Notes: generated from the letters alone by a model not told the origin. 64,000 bases of DNA from an uncultured Ruminococcus sp. (GCA_902776975.1 CACYSI010000014.1:32356-96355), one strand, 5' to 3'. Counted from the stretch's first letter, positions 34,372 to 43,427 are shown. Program-made: numbers and translations.

Positions 34372-35721
34372 ATGCGGATTATATTACCTCAAAATGTAAA
34401 GATGATAATCGAGCGTCTGCGTTCGGCAGGTCACGACTGCTATGCCGTAGGCGGATGTGTGCGCGACTGTCTAAGAGGCTTGGAGCCTCATGACTGGGAT
34501 CTTACCACCTCGGCGACTCCGGATGAGACACAGGCTATATTCTCCGATCTCAAGACCGTTGATATCGGTAAGCGCTACGGCACCGTAGCGGTGATCATTG
34601 ACGGTAAGCCGTATGAGATCACTACCTATCGCTCTGACGGCGACTACAGCGATTCGCGCCATCCCGATGAAGTCATCTTCACCGGCGATCTCAGAGATGA
34701 CCTGTCACGCCGTGACTTTACCGTCAACGCAATGGCGTATAATGATGAAAAGGGCTTGATAGACTGCTTCGGCGGCATAGACGATCTGAAAAACGGAGTT
34801 ATCCGCTGTGTGGGTGAGCCCGATAAGCGATTTACCGAGGACGCTCTGCGTATACTGCGCGCCCTGCGGTTCGCCTCTGTCTTAGGCTTCAGCATCGAGC
34901 CTGAGACCTCAAGGGCTATCTTAAAGCTCAGAGACAGGCTCAAGGAGATAGCTCCCGAGCGTATACAGACAGAGCTGCTTAAACTGTTGTGCGGAGATAA
35001 CGCGGGATTTATACTCAGACGTTACCGCACTGTTATAGCAGTATTCATACCCGAGCTGGTTGGTACCTTTGACTTTGATCAGAACAACAAGCATCATAAC
35101 CGTGACGTCTACCGTCATATCGTAGCATCGGTTCAGAATATCGACCCCGATCCCGTACTCAGGATGACTATGCTTCTGCATGATATAGGTAAGCCGCTGA
35201 CTGAGACCAAAGACCGCAAGGGCGTATCTCACTATCATAATCATCCTACCGTGGGCGCGGCTATGTCTGCCGAGATACTCAAAAGACTGCGTTATCCCGC
35301 CGCTTTCACATCCGAGGTCTGTACTCTTATCACTAATCACGATATCCGCTTCAAGCCCGATACCGTTGCGCTCAAGCGGTATCTCAGCGTATTCGGTGTT
35401 GAGTGCATGCTCAAGCTCTGCAAGATACAGCGAGCCGATCTGCTGGCCCAGTCCATGTATAAGCGTGAAGAAAAGCTCAGCAACAACACCGCCGTGACTG
35501 ACGAGTTGAACAGGATAACAGAGAGCGGCGAGTGCTACGACCTGCGTATGCTCGCGGTTAACGGCTCCGACCTGATACATATGGGCGTCGGCTCGGGCAA
35601 GATGATCGGAGATATACTCGGCGAGCTGCTCGAAAAGGTCATCACCGGCGAGCTGAACAATGATCGCGAAGCTCTGCTTGAAGAAGCTCAGAGTATACTA
35701 CAAACCAAGTCTGACGATTGA
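34372..35721 (+). CDS. cca: CCA-adding tRNA nucleotidyltransferase with HD domain
   Basis: A 449-residue class II nucleotidyltransferase. N-terminal motif AVGGCVRDCLRG and the catalytic DWDLTTSA (about 22-46), the flexible-loop region RRDFTVNAMAYN, the nucleotide-recognition region EDALRILRALRFAS, and a C-terminal HD phosphohydrolase-like domain (LLHDIGKP, about 260-268). It adds or repairs the 3' CCA of tRNA. Its stop codon overlaps the -35 of the rnpB promoter, so cca ends exactly where the RNase P RNA unit begins. Confidence 0.93.
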   Translation: MRIILPQNVKMIIERLRSAGHDCYAVGGCVRDCLRGLEPHDWDLTTSATPDETQAIFSDLKTVDIGKRYGTVAVIIDGKPYEITTYRSDGDYSDSRHPDEVIFTGDLRDDLSRRDFTVNAMAYNDEKGLIDCFGGIDDLKNGVIRCVGEPDKRFTEDALRILRALRFASVLGFSIEPETSRAILKLRDRLKEIAPERIQTELLKLLCGDNAGFILRRYRTVIAVFIPELVGTFDFDQNNKHHNRDVYRHIVASVQNIDPDPVLRMTMLLHDIGKPLTETKDRKGVSHYHNHPTVGAAMSAEILKRLRYPAAFTSEVCTLITNHDIRFKPDTVALKRYLSVFGVECMLKLCKIQRADLLAQSMYKREEKLSNNTAVTDELNRITESGECYDLRMLAVNGSDLIHMGVGSGKMIGDILGELLEKVITGELNNDREALLEEAQSILQTKSDD

Positions 35722-35746
35722 CAAAAGCCCCGATAACTAATATAAT
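35718..35746 (+). promoter_or_regulatory. consensus promoter of the RNase P RNA gene
   Basis: TTGACA (35718-35723), exactly 17 bases, TATAAT (35741-35746): a perfect sigma-A promoter whose -35 shares bases with the cca stop codon. The predicted start coincides with the RNA 5' end. Confidence 0.85.
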
Positions 35747-35750
35747 ATGC

Positions 35751-36100
35751 GTGAGTAAGTCAGGCAGTCGCGGTCAGACGGCGAAAGCCCCTGTCCGAGG
35801 AAAGTCCGGGCTTCACAGAGCGAGGATAACGGCTAACGGCCGCCGAGGGTGACCTTAGGGAAAGTGCAACAGAAAATAACCGCGAATCGTCCTTTGACGA
35901 CGCAAGGGTGGAAAGGCGAGGTAAGAGCTCACCAAGGCGGGGGAGACTCCGTCGTTGTGTAAACCCTATCCGAAGCAACACCGCGGAGGGACATACGGCC
36001 TGCTCGGCTGTCCCGTGGAGGTGGCACCGAGCCGCTGCGGCAACGCGCGGCCAAGATAGATGACTGCCTAATACAGAACCCGGCTTACAGATTTACTCAC
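35751..36100 (+). ncRNA. rnpB: RNase P RNA, bacterial class A
   Basis: Catalytic RNA of tRNA 5' processing. The ends pair as P1 (GTGAGTAA at 35751-35758 with TTTACTCAC at 36092-36100). The conserved GAGGAAAGTCCGGGC (35798-35812), the AGGGTGGAAAGGCG region, and the 3' ACAGAACCCGGCTTA (36073-36088) are all present. About 350 bases, typical for class A. Flanked by a perfect promoter and a terminator. Confidence 0.95.
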
Positions 36101-36102
36101 CT

Positions 36103-36131
36103 TATAAAGCTCCCTTCAGGGGGGCTTTATT
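36103..36131 (+). terminator. terminator of rnpB
   Basis: Stem ATAAAGCTCCC / GGGGGGCTTTAT with a TTCA loop, then TTCTTAT. Confidence 0.75.
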
Positions 36132-36160
36132 CTTATAGCTGCCGATCTTGTTGACATCTT

Positions 36161-36269
36161 ATACTAATCCTTGATAAAAAGATTTAATAAGGTATTAGGG
36201 ATAAATTTCGCAGAGCGCGGCGGGCGACGCAGGCAGGCTGGCGCCTGTCAAGGAGCTAAGGATTAGTAT
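36161..36269. mobile_element. MITE-like palindromic element, 109 bp
   Basis: Perfect 12-bp inverted ends ATACTAATCCTT (36161-36172) and AAGGATTAGTAT (36258-36269) enclose about 85 bases with a GC-rich core (GCAGAGCGCGGCGGGCGACGC, 36211-36231 region). It has no open frame. It could be a non-autonomous mobile element or a structured RNA. I saw no second copy in the window. The rest of the 36132-36556 gap is AT-rich and apparently only carries the next promoter. Confidence 0.4.
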
Positions 36270-36432
36270 TATTATCGTGTTGAAATCTACATATAGTATG
36301 TCGGTATTTGTCAACAACAAGCGGCATGAAAAAGTTTACAAAAATTGATACTTTTTATTGTGCAAAAATTAAAAGGTTGTAACGAAAACAAGAAAAATGT
36401 ATCAAAATTTTAAATTTTCTTACAAAAAAGGG

Positions 36433-36461
36433 TTGTTTTTTTTCGAATAACGTATTATAAT
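36433..36461 (+). promoter_or_regulatory. promoter of the XRE regulator
   Basis: TTGTTT (36433-36438), 17-base spacer, TATAAT (36456-36461); leader of about 90 bases. Confidence 0.55.
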
Positions 36462-36556
36462 ACAGATACATCAGCTTTTTACGTTTAAAGAATTTCTATG
36501 TGGAATTATTTAAAAGAATTTTTGCTTACTTACTTGGATAGATTTGGGGAGATAAA

Positions 36557-36883
36557 ATGAGACTTCGTAAACAGGAATTAGGCGATCGCAACCTCGTAGG
36601 CGCTCGTGTAGAGGCTGCCCGTAAGAAAAAGGGCATGAAGCAGAAGGAGCTGCTCGCTCAGCTTCAGGTCAACGGTGTTGACATGAACGCTTCGGGTCTT
36701 TCTAAGCTTGAGGGACAGATCAGATTTGTAACAGATGTAGAGCTTGTCGCTCTGGCGGATATCCTCGAGGTATCGGTGGACTTCCTGCTCGGACGAGCTC
36801 AGCAGTACAACTTAATCGACATTTTCCAAGCATTTTGGTTTCTGTTTTTTCAGACGGCAGGGTCTTCGGACCCTGTCGTTTGA
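36557..36883 (+). CDS. XRE-family helix-turn-helix regulator
   Basis: A 108-residue protein. Residues 14-75 form a Cro/CI-type HTH (ARVEAARKKKGMKQKELLAQLQ ... SGLSKLEGQIR ... LADILEVSVDFLLGR). The last 25 residues are hydrophobic and encoded over a T-run and a UUCG hairpin, so the tail is unlikely to be a conserved domain. Targets unknown. Confidence 0.8.
   Translation: MRLRKQELGDRNLVGARVEAARKKKGMKQKELLAQLQVNGVDMNASGLSKLEGQIRFVTDVELVALADILEVSVDFLLGRAQQYNLIDIFQAFWFLFFQTAGSSDPVV
36854..36879 (+). terminator. UUCG-capped stem-loop at the end of the XRE gene
   Basis: Stem ACGGCAGGGTC / GACCCTGTCGT around TTCG, ending two bases before the stop codon. No clear T-run follows until 36893-36900 (CTTTTTTT), so termination is possible but not certain. 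Confidence 0.5.
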
Positions 36884-36939
36884 ATTTCAGGGCTTTTTTT
36901 CGGTACACTAATCATATCTTATATGTGGTTGGTGAGCGG

Positions 36940-37968
36940 ATGAAAGCCCGTTTTTTTTCGGATAAGCCGAGACTTGTCTTCTTTATCGTTTATACACTCT
37001 TGTTCATCATAGCTGTCAGAGCCATAGGCTTTGTACTGCCGTTCATACTGGCTCTCCTGATAGCCGTGATTATGAAGCCGCTGTACGATCATCTCAGACA
37101 CAGGTTCAATTTTCGATCCGCCTTTGCCGCTACCGCGATCACCGTGCTGATCTTCGGTACGTTGCTGGGGATTGTAGGGTTCTTGCTGTTTTTAGTCGTC
37201 AGACAGGCTCTGAGTCTGCTTGATACCTACGGGAACATGATATCTGAGTATATTCGCTCGCCCGAGCTTTTCGGCGCTCTCAAAGACGGTCTGTTGTCGG
37301 GCAAGCTGTTTGACACTGCGTCGGGCTTGCTTTCGGCGCTGTTTCAGGCGGTGCCTCTCGCCATAACCTTTGTGGCTGTGACGTTCGCGCTCTCGGTATA
37401 CTTTTTGCACCATATCTCGGCGTTTCGTGACAGACTGCTTAAGAGAGCGGGGGAGGATTACGCGCCGCTGCTGTCGAGGATATTCGGTACGGCGTATCAT
37501 ATGGTGAGGGCGTTCATCCGCTCTTATCTTGTGCTGTATCTCATCACCTTTATCGAGGCGGTGTTCATCTTTTATCTGACAGGCGTCGAGTATCCGCTGG
37601 CGTTCGCCTTCATAACCGCTATTGCCGATATCCTGCCGGTGCTGGGACCGGGAGTCGTCTATATACCGCTCGCAATATCTTTTATTCTGTATAAGAATTA
37701 TCTTGCGGGTGTAACGCTGATCGTATTCTTTTTGATAACCGTCATCATCAGACAGGTCATAGAGCCTAAGATAGTATCGGACGGGGTCAAGCTGCATCCC
37801 CTTGTGGTTCTGTCGGCGATATACTTTTCTATAGTCAGCATGAACATCTGGGTGCTGTTCTATGTCGTCAGCATATTTCTCTCATTTAAGGTGCTCGATA
37901 CGGCGGGAGCGTTTGATAAAAGCATTGATTCTTCCGCAAAAGAAAATAAAAAGGTTGATATTTCCTGA
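36940..37968 (+). CDS. AI-2E family transporter (UPF0118 permease)
   Basis: A 342-residue membrane protein from ATG 36940 (GGTGAG upstream). About seven to eight hydrophobic helices, with the family signature region GVEYPLAFAFITAIADILPVLGPGVVY (about 226-252) and IRQVIEPKIVSDGVKLHPL (about 267-285). The family exports small molecules or ions; the substrate cannot be told. Ends 48 bases before murD. Confidence 0.85.
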   Translation: MKARFFSDKPRLVFFIVYTLLFIIAVRAIGFVLPFILALLIAVIMKPLYDHLRHRFNFRSAFAATAITVLIFGTLLGIVGFLLFLVVRQALSLLDTYGNMISEYIRSPELFGALKDGLLSGKLFDTASGLLSALFQAVPLAITFVAVTFALSVYFLHHISAFRDRLLKRAGEDYAPLLSRIFGTAYHMVRAFIRSYLVLYLITFIEAVFIFYLTGVEYPLAFAFITAIADILPVLGPGVVYIPLAISFILYKNYLAGVTLIVFFLITVIIRQVIEPKIVSDGVKLHPLVVLSAIYFSIVSMNIWVLFYVVSIFLSFKVLDTAGAFDKSIDSSAKENKKVDIS

Positions 37969-38016
37969 GATGAGAGTATAATATATATGATTAAGAGAGT
38001 TTTTTTGGAGGGAAAG

Positions 38017-39405
38017 ATGAAACAGACTGTTCAATTTTTCTTTGATTCGATAAAGGGCAAGCGTATCGCCCTTATAGGCATGGGCCGCAGCCATATGCCG
38101 CTGATACCGCTGTTCACCAAGTACGGCGCTCAGATCATAGCCTGTGATAAGCGTGACAGAGCGGCTCTCGGTGAGCTTGCCGCCAAGGCTGAGGCTGACG
38201 GCGCGCAGCTGTCTCTCGGCGAGACTTATCTTGATGATCTCGACGTTGATATCGCTTTGCGAACTCCGGGTATGCGGTTTTACTGCGACGAGCTCAACGC
38301 TCTGCGTGATAAGGGAGTCGTCATCAGCTCCGAGATGGAGATCTTCTTTGATATCTGTCCCTGCCGTATCTTCGCCGTGACAGGCTCCGACGGCAAGACC
38401 ACTACCACAACCGTTATCTCCGAGATGCTCAAGAGACAGGGATACAACGTGCATATCGGCGGCAATATCGGCAAGCCCCTGCTGCCCGAGATAGAGACCA
38501 TCCGTGAGGATGACGTCTGCGTGGTGGAGTTGAGCTCCTTTCAGCTCATCTCTATGCGTCAGAGTCCCGATGTAGCGGTCGTCACCAACCTCGCTCCCAA
38601 CCACCTCGATATACATAAGGATATGCAGGAGTATATCGACTCCAAGAAGAATATAATTCTTTATCAGAATAATAGTGATAAAGCCGTACTGAATCTCGAT
38701 AACGATATCACCCGTTCATTCGCTCCCGAGTGCAAGGGGAGGGTCGAGTATTTCTCCCGCACACAGACCGTAGACAACGGCTGTTATCTCGACGGAGATA
38801 TGATAGTCCGCGCTGATAACGGGGAGAAAACAGAGGTGCTCGATATACATGACATCAAGATTCCCGGTATGCATAACGTCGAGAACTATATGACCGCTAT
38901 ATGCGCTGTCTGGAATTATGTCAGCGTTGAAAATATCAGAAGTGTCGCGAGCGACTTCGGCGGCGTCGAGCACAGGGCTGAGTTTGTCCGAGAGCTTGAC
39001 GGCGTCAAGTACTACAACGACTCCATAGCGTCCAGTCCCACCCGTACAGCCAGCGGTACGCTCTCGCTGTATGACTTCAAGATCATCCTGATAGCGGGCG
39101 GATATGACAAGCACCTCGATTATACTGAGCTCGGCGACGTGATCTGCGATAAGGTCAAGACAGCCATACTCATGGGCGCTACCGCCGATAAGATCGAGAC
39201 CGCGATACGCTCTTCGAGCAGGTATTCAGACAATAACCCCGTGATCGTAAGGGTCAGGGATATGGAAGAAGCGGTAAAATGCGCTCACGAGCGCGCCGTT
39301 TCCGGTGATATCGTATCTATGTCGCCCGCGTCGGCGAGCTTTGACCTGTATAAGGACTTTGACGCTCGCGGCAAGCACTTCAAGAGCCTTGTCAACGCTC
39401 TATGA
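38017..39405 (+). CDS. murD: UDP-N-acetylmuramoyl-L-alanine:D-glutamate ligase
   Basis: About 462 residues from ATG 38017 behind GGAGG. N-terminal Rossmann-like domain (KRIALIGMGRSH), ATP loop VTGSDGKTTTTT (about 124-135), NHLDIH, and the C-terminal YNDSIASSPTRTASG and IAGGYDKHLDY motifs identify MurD, which adds D-glutamate in peptidoglycan precursor synthesis. The stop overlaps the next ATG by four bases. Confidence 0.93.
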   Translation: MKQTVQFFFDSIKGKRIALIGMGRSHMPLIPLFTKYGAQIIACDKRDRAALGELAAKAEADGAQLSLGETYLDDLDVDIALRTPGMRFYCDELNALRDKGVVISSEMEIFFDICPCRIFAVTGSDGKTTTTTVISEMLKRQGYNVHIGGNIGKPLLPEIETIREDDVCVVELSSFQLISMRQSPDVAVVTNLAPNHLDIHKDMQEYIDSKKNIILYQNNSDKAVLNLDNDITRSFAPECKGRVEYFSRTQTVDNGCYLDGDMIVRADNGEKTEVLDIHDIKIPGMHNVENYMTAICAVWNYVSVENIRSVASDFGGVEHRAEFVRELDGVKYYNDSIASSPTRTASGTLSLYDFKIILIAGGYDKHLDYTELGDVICDKVKTAILMGATADKIETAIRSSSRYSDNNPVIVRVRDMEEAVKCAHERAVSGDIVSMSPASASFDLYKDFDARGKHFKSLVNAL

Positions 39406-40151
39406 TAAGACAGGCGGAGGCACATGATCTGCTGAGGCTTAGATGTGACGATCCCTTTTATACCCGTGTGCTGTCGCTCTTTGAGTGCTACGGTACGGGG
39501 TATGATTTTGTCGGCTTTTGGGCGCAGGAGTGTGAGGGAGAGTTTGTGTCGGCGATATCCCGCTTTGAGGACAAGTTCAGCCTGTATCTCACCGACAGCT
39601 CGGATATCGAAGAGATAGCCGCTTTCCTGCGTTTTCAGGGGGCGGGGTCTGTGATGTTCAACAGCAGATACAGCTTGGAACTTAATTCCGTTAAAGAAAT
39701 ATCGGGTGATGTTCTCGTATATAAAGGAGAGAGCTATATTTCTGATAAAGAAATATCAACACCCGATTTCAAGAGCCTTTACAGCCTGCTCAAAAGCTGT
39801 GAGAGCGACATTTTTATCGTGCCCGAATATCTGATGTTTCTGTCTGACGTCATCCACAGGAGCAACCTCGGTAAGTGTACCGTTATCGGCGCTGAGATCG
39901 ACGGCAGACTCGCTTCATCCGTTATGACGGTGTCCGAGACCGACAGCTCCGTCATACTCGGCGCGGTAGCTACACACCCCGACTTTAGGCGCAGAGGACT
40001 CTCACGTGAGCTTGTACGCGCGCTTGCTTCGCGTATCACGGCCCAGGGCAGAGATGTATTTGTTTTCAGTGCGAGCGAGTCTAACACAAGATTTTATCTC
40101 GGCTCCGGCTTTGAGATAAGCTCGGGCTTCAAAGAAGTATTTTTGCAATAA
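39402..40151 (+). CDS. GNAT family N-acetyltransferase
   Basis: A 249-residue protein translationally coupled to murD (ATGA overlap). The N-terminal half is variable; the GNAT core lies at about 145-249 with the acetyl-CoA loop ATHPDFRRRGLSREL (about 190-204) and a final GFEISSGF strand. Substrate unknown. Confidence 0.8.
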   Translation: MIRQAEAHDLLRLRCDDPFYTRVLSLFECYGTGYDFVGFWAQECEGEFVSAISRFEDKFSLYLTDSSDIEEIAAFLRFQGAGSVMFNSRYSLELNSVKEISGDVLVYKGESYISDKEISTPDFKSLYSLLKSCESDIFIVPEYLMFLSDVIHRSNLGKCTVIGAEIDGRLASSVMTVSETDSSVILGAVATHPDFRRRGLSRELVRALASRITAQGRDVFVFSASESNTRFYLGSGFEISSGFKEVFLQ

Positions 40152-40155
40152 AACA

Positions 40156-40179
40156 GGCTGACATACGCTCATGTCAGCC
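40156..40179 (+). terminator. hairpin after the murD-GNAT pair
   Basis: Perfect stem GGCTGACAT / ATGTCAGCC around ACGCTC. There is no T-run, so it may be a 3' stabiliser or a weak terminator. Confidence 0.45.
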
Positions 40180-40193
40180 CGCTTACGGAGATT

Positions 40194-41450
40194 ATGAAGA
40201 ATTTATTTGATATTGATGAAAAGATAATATCGGCGGCGGATAAGGCGCTCGAGATGTGCTCGGGGCAGTTTGCGGATCTTGAGAGGATCAAGGAGTATAA
40301 TCAGCAGAAGATGCTCAAAGCCTTTCAGGAGTATCATGTCAGCGAGAGCATGTTCGCCGGCTCTACGGGCTACGGTTACGATGACCGCGGCAGAGATACC
40401 CTCGATAAGATATACGCCTATGTGTTCGACGCCGAGGACGCTCTGGCGCGCCATAACTTCATGAGCGGCACTCATACTTTAGCTGTAGCGCTGTTCGGTA
40501 TGCTCAGACCGGGGGACTTGATGCTCAGCGTCACGGGCACGCCTTACGACACCATTCAGCCTGTTATCGGCATCACGCCTTGCAGCGGTTCTCTCGCTGA
40601 TTTCGGTGTAAAGTACAGCGAGGTAGAGCTTCTGCCGGACGGGAGCATAGATTTGGACGGCATACAAAAAGCCGTGTCCGAAAAGCGTCCCAAGATGGTA
40701 TATATCCAGCGCAGCAAGGGCTATTCTCCGCGCCCCTCACTCCGCAATAAGGAGATAGGGGAGATATGCGGCGCAGTCAGGGCGGTATCGCCCGAGTCGA
40801 TCATAATGCTCGACAATTGCTACGGTGAGTTCACCGAGTACGAGTCTCCGCTGACTCTCGGAGTTGATATCATGGCAGGCTCGATGATAAAGAACGCGGG
40901 CGGCGGAATCTCGCCCACAGGCGGCTACATAGCGGGCAGAGCCGACCTCATAGAGCTGTGCGCGTATCGCCTAAGCTCACCCGGTACGGGCAGAGAGCTG
41001 GGCTGTACCCTCGGTGTACTGCGTGAGATGTACCTCGGCGCGTACAACGCTCCGATAGCCTCGATAGAGGCGGTCAAGACTGCCGTGTTCGCCTCGGCGC
41101 TGTTCGAGTATCTCGGCTATGACGTCGAGCCTTCGTACAAAGAGCCCCGCGGCGATATCATAGATGTGATAACTCTCGGCACTCCCGAAAAGCTGTGCGC
41201 ATTTTGCCGCGGCATACAGAGCGGCTCGCCTATAGACAGCTTCGTCACCCCTCAGCCCTCGCCGATGCCGGGCTACGACAGCGAGGTCATCATGGCGGCG
41301 GGAGCCTTCACGCTCGGCTCGTCCATCGAGATCAGCGCCGACGGCCCCCTCCGTGAGCCCTATGCGGTTTATCTGCAGGGCGGAGTATCCTTCGCGACAG
41401 CTAAGCTCAGCGTCATGCTTGCCGCGCAAGAGGTAGAAAAAGTCAGATAA
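40194..41450 (+). CDS. methionine gamma-lyase/aluminium-resistance family PLP protein
   Basis: A 418-residue fold-type I PLP enzyme of the family once called aluminium resistance protein (YnbB-like). FAGSTGYGYDDRGRDTLD (about 55-72), RHNFMSGTHTL, MLDNCYGEF and the probable Schiff-base lysine in MAGSMIKNAGGGISPTGGYIAG support it. Likely acts on sulphur amino acids. Followed by a bidirectional terminator. Confidence 0.85.
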   Translation: MKNLFDIDEKIISAADKALEMCSGQFADLERIKEYNQQKMLKAFQEYHVSESMFAGSTGYGYDDRGRDTLDKIYAYVFDAEDALARHNFMSGTHTLAVALFGMLRPGDLMLSVTGTPYDTIQPVIGITPCSGSLADFGVKYSEVELLPDGSIDLDGIQKAVSEKRPKMVYIQRSKGYSPRPSLRNKEIGEICGAVRAVSPESIIMLDNCYGEFTEYESPLTLGVDIMAGSMIKNAGGGISPTGGYIAGRADLIELCAYRLSSPGTGRELGCTLGVLREMYLGAYNAPIASIEAVKTAVFASALFEYLGYDVEPSYKEPRGDIIDVITLGTPEKLCAFCRGIQSGSPIDSFVTPQPSPMPGYDSEVIMAAGAFTLGSSIEISADGPLREPYAVYLQGGVSFATAKLSVMLAAQEVEKVR

Positions 41451-41460
41451 GCATAAGCAA

Positions 41461-41493
41461 AAAGCCCTTCCGGTTCAAGAATCGGAAGGGCTG
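41461..41493. terminator. bidirectional terminator
   Basis: Stem AGCCCTTCCG / CGGAAGGGCT between convergent genes. The A-run on its left gives a good T-tail for the minus-strand transcript (tadA). Confidence 0.75.
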
Positions 41494-41508
41494 TGTATAT
41501 ATGTTTGG

Positions 41509-41949
41509 TTACCTTAATTTTTTGAAGAAGTCGGACAGTATCTTTGAGCAATCGCTCTCCATTATGCCGCCCTCGTACTTCGGGTGAAAGGCGAGGGGCA
41601 ATTCCATGATATTCGCGACGGAGCCGCAGCAGCCGTTCTTTTTATCGTACGCGCCGAAGTATACCTGAGGTATGCGGGCGTTGACTATCGCGCCGGCGCA
41701 CATGGGGCACGGCTCGAGCGTGACATACAGCTCACACTCCCACAGCCGCCAGCCGCCTAATTTTTTGCAGGCGTTGTCTATGGCTTCAAGCTCGGCGTGA
41801 TACAGGGCGTTTTTGCCCGTTTCACGGCGATTTCTGCCCTCGCCGACGATCTCGCCCTTGCGGATGACTACCGCTCCTACGGGCACTTCGCCCTCGTCAA
41901 AGGCTGCTCTCGCGAGCTCCAGCGCCCGCTGCATCCACTTTTCTTCCAT
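41509..41949 (-). CDS. tadA: tRNA-specific adenosine deaminase
   Basis: A 146-residue zinc deaminase converting A34 to inosine in tRNA-Arg. HAELEAI supplies the zinc His and catalytic Glu, and TLEPCPMCAGAIV the two Cys. Only 3 bases separate it from the upstream CPBP gene, so they are cotranscribed on the minus strand. Confidence 0.93.
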   Translation of the reverse strand: MEEKWMQRALELARAAFDEGEVPVGAVVIRKGEIVGEGRNRRETGKNALYHAELEAIDNACKKLGGWRLWECELYVTLEPCPMCAGAIVNARIPQVYFGAYDKKNGCCGSVANIMELPLAFHPKYEGGIMESDCSKILSDFFKKLR

Positions 41950-41952
41950 ATC

Positions 41953-42954
41953 TTACGAAACGCCGAACAGCGTCATTATGCTCAGCAGGACCATTATCAC
42001 GGTGAAGATTATCATTGTGGGTGACGAGCATATCGTAGTGATTTTTTTCTTAAAAGGAATAATATCGCTGCCCTTATCAAGAGTGAACATCTCTTTATCC
42101 TTGATGAAGCCCTTGATGAAGATGAACGCGAGTATTCCTGTGACGATGAAGATCACTCCGTACAGCAGGTTCACGACCAGCTCGCTCATTATACCGTGAG
42201 CTATCAGCAGATCAGCCGCTACCGACAGACCGTTGTTGAGGAAGTGGACGATGACGGAGGGCAGCAGAGAGTTACACTTGATGTCCATATAGGCAAAGAC
42301 CAGTCCGCAGCAGAAGGTGAACGGCATCTGTACAAAGTTGCCGTGCATCAGGGCGAAGGTCGCTGAGGATATCAGTATAGCCGCGCCCTCTGAGTAGGGT
42401 CTGAGCGTGCCCATGACCACGCCGCGGAAGGCGAATTCTTCAACAAACGCGGGCAGTATGGCTACTGTCAGTATCATCAGCAGGCTGTCCGGCGTCGAGC
42501 CTAAGTCTATGGTGCCGCCTTTGTTTTCAATACCTACCAGGCTGAAAGCGCCGCTGACCAGATCTACCGCCGAGTTGCTGAACAGGTTGAAGGCTATACC
42601 GATTACACACAGCTTAGCGAGCTTAGCCGCTCCTATCTTTTCAAAGGGCAGTATCTCAGCGAGGCTGCGCTTTGCAAACAGACAGTAGAACAATCCGACG
42701 ACAAAGAAGGTCAGAGAGCTTACCATTCCGTTTGACAGCAGATCTATTATCGAATCCTCAGAGCTCATACCCATTTCTCTTACTGTCAGCGACATGATGA
42801 CTATCATTATCGACAGCAGCAGATTCATGCCGATGAACGCTATCAGCATGAAGCCCAGTCCGTTTGAGGTGCGCCTGAGCGATGTTCTGTACCGCTCGGC
42901 TTCGTAGCGGCGTAATGTATCTTCCGTTATGGCGGGGTTATATATGTTTTGCAC
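41953..42954 (-). CDS. CPBP family intramembrane metalloprotease
   Basis: A 333-residue polytopic protein (about eight helices) starting at GTG 42954, seven bases after AGGAG. CPBP/Abi motifs: EEFAFRGVVMG (about 167-177), a helix with ALMHGNF (about 200-206) and HFLNNGLS (about 235-242). Related to CaaX proteases; targets may include peptides or membrane proteins. Confidence 0.85.
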   Translation of the reverse strand: MQNIYNPAITEDTLRRYEAERYRTSLRRTSNGLGFMLIAFIGMNLLLSIMIVIMSLTVREMGMSSEDSIIDLLSNGMVSSLTFFVVGLFYCLFAKRSLAEILPFEKIGAAKLAKLCVIGIAFNLFSNSAVDLVSGAFSLVGIENKGGTIDLGSTPDSLLMILTVAILPAFVEEFAFRGVVMGTLRPYSEGAAILISSATFALMHGNFVQMPFTFCCGLVFAYMDIKCNSLLPSVIVHFLNNGLSVAADLLIAHGIMSELVVNLLYGVIFIVTGILAFIFIKGFIKDKEMFTLDKGSDIIPFKKKITTICSSPTMIIFTVIMVLLSIMTLFGVS

Positions 42955-43042
42955 TTTAACACTCCTGTTTTTATTTTAAGCTGCGCCGAGGCATATTATT
43001 ATGAACGATAAGCCCATATGCAAGGCGCTGATATTCAGCGTT

Positions 43043-43164
43043 GTCATCCTGAGCGGAGTCGAAGGATCTTAAAACGCTGACTTTGCGAAACAGATCTCGC
43101 CTACGGGATTTAAAAGTCAGAAAAACAGTCGTTAAAAGATCCCTCGACAAGCTCGGGATGACAT
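43043..43164. repeat. dispersed repeat with inverted GTCATCCTGAGC...GGGATGAC arms
   Basis: Starts GTCATCCTGAGCGGAGTCGAAGG and ends CCTCGACAAGCTCGGGATGAC, with AAGATC/GATCT inner parts. Same family as 34117-34285. Confidence 0.6.
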
Positions 43165-43235
43165 ATTGAAAGCATATTTTGTCCTTTTTGATACGCTGTA
43201 ATATATAATAATACATTTTTTTGTAAAAATAATTC

Positions 43236-43264
43236 TTGACAATCAATATAAAAGATAATATAAT
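43236..43264 (+). promoter_or_regulatory. consensus promoter of infC-rpmI-rplT
   Basis: TTGACA (43236-43241), exactly 17 bases, TATAAT (43259-43264). The start near 43271 gives a leader of about 155 bases. Confidence 0.85.
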
Positions 43265-43270
43265 ACATAT

Positions 43271-43410
43271 CGAAAACAAAGTAAAGCGGTATGGCTTTCA
43301 CCTGTGGGGTATCGTCTGCACGGGTCGATATAGGCAAGTGAGGCGACTCACTGTGTTTGTATTGTACGCGGACGGATACTTCTGTCCGCTTTTATTATTG
43401 TTTAAGACTA
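43271..43410 (+). promoter_or_regulatory. structured leader with attenuator before infC
   Basis: Contains a stem AGTGAG-GCGA-CTCACT (43336-43351 region) and a terminator-like hairpin GCGGAC / GTCCGC (43368-43373, 43384-43389) followed by TTTTATTATTG. Leaders of infC-rpmI-rplT operons in Firmicutes are bound by L20 and attenuated; I infer the same here, though the sequence does not prove L20 binding. Confidence 0.6.
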
Positions 43411-43427
43411 TTTGGAGGTGCTTACCT

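Noticed and set aside
43236-43427. Upstream extension of infC to TTG 43236
   Set aside because: It would begin inside the -35 box of the promoter and precede the leader; homology and the ribosome binding site place the start at ATC 43428.
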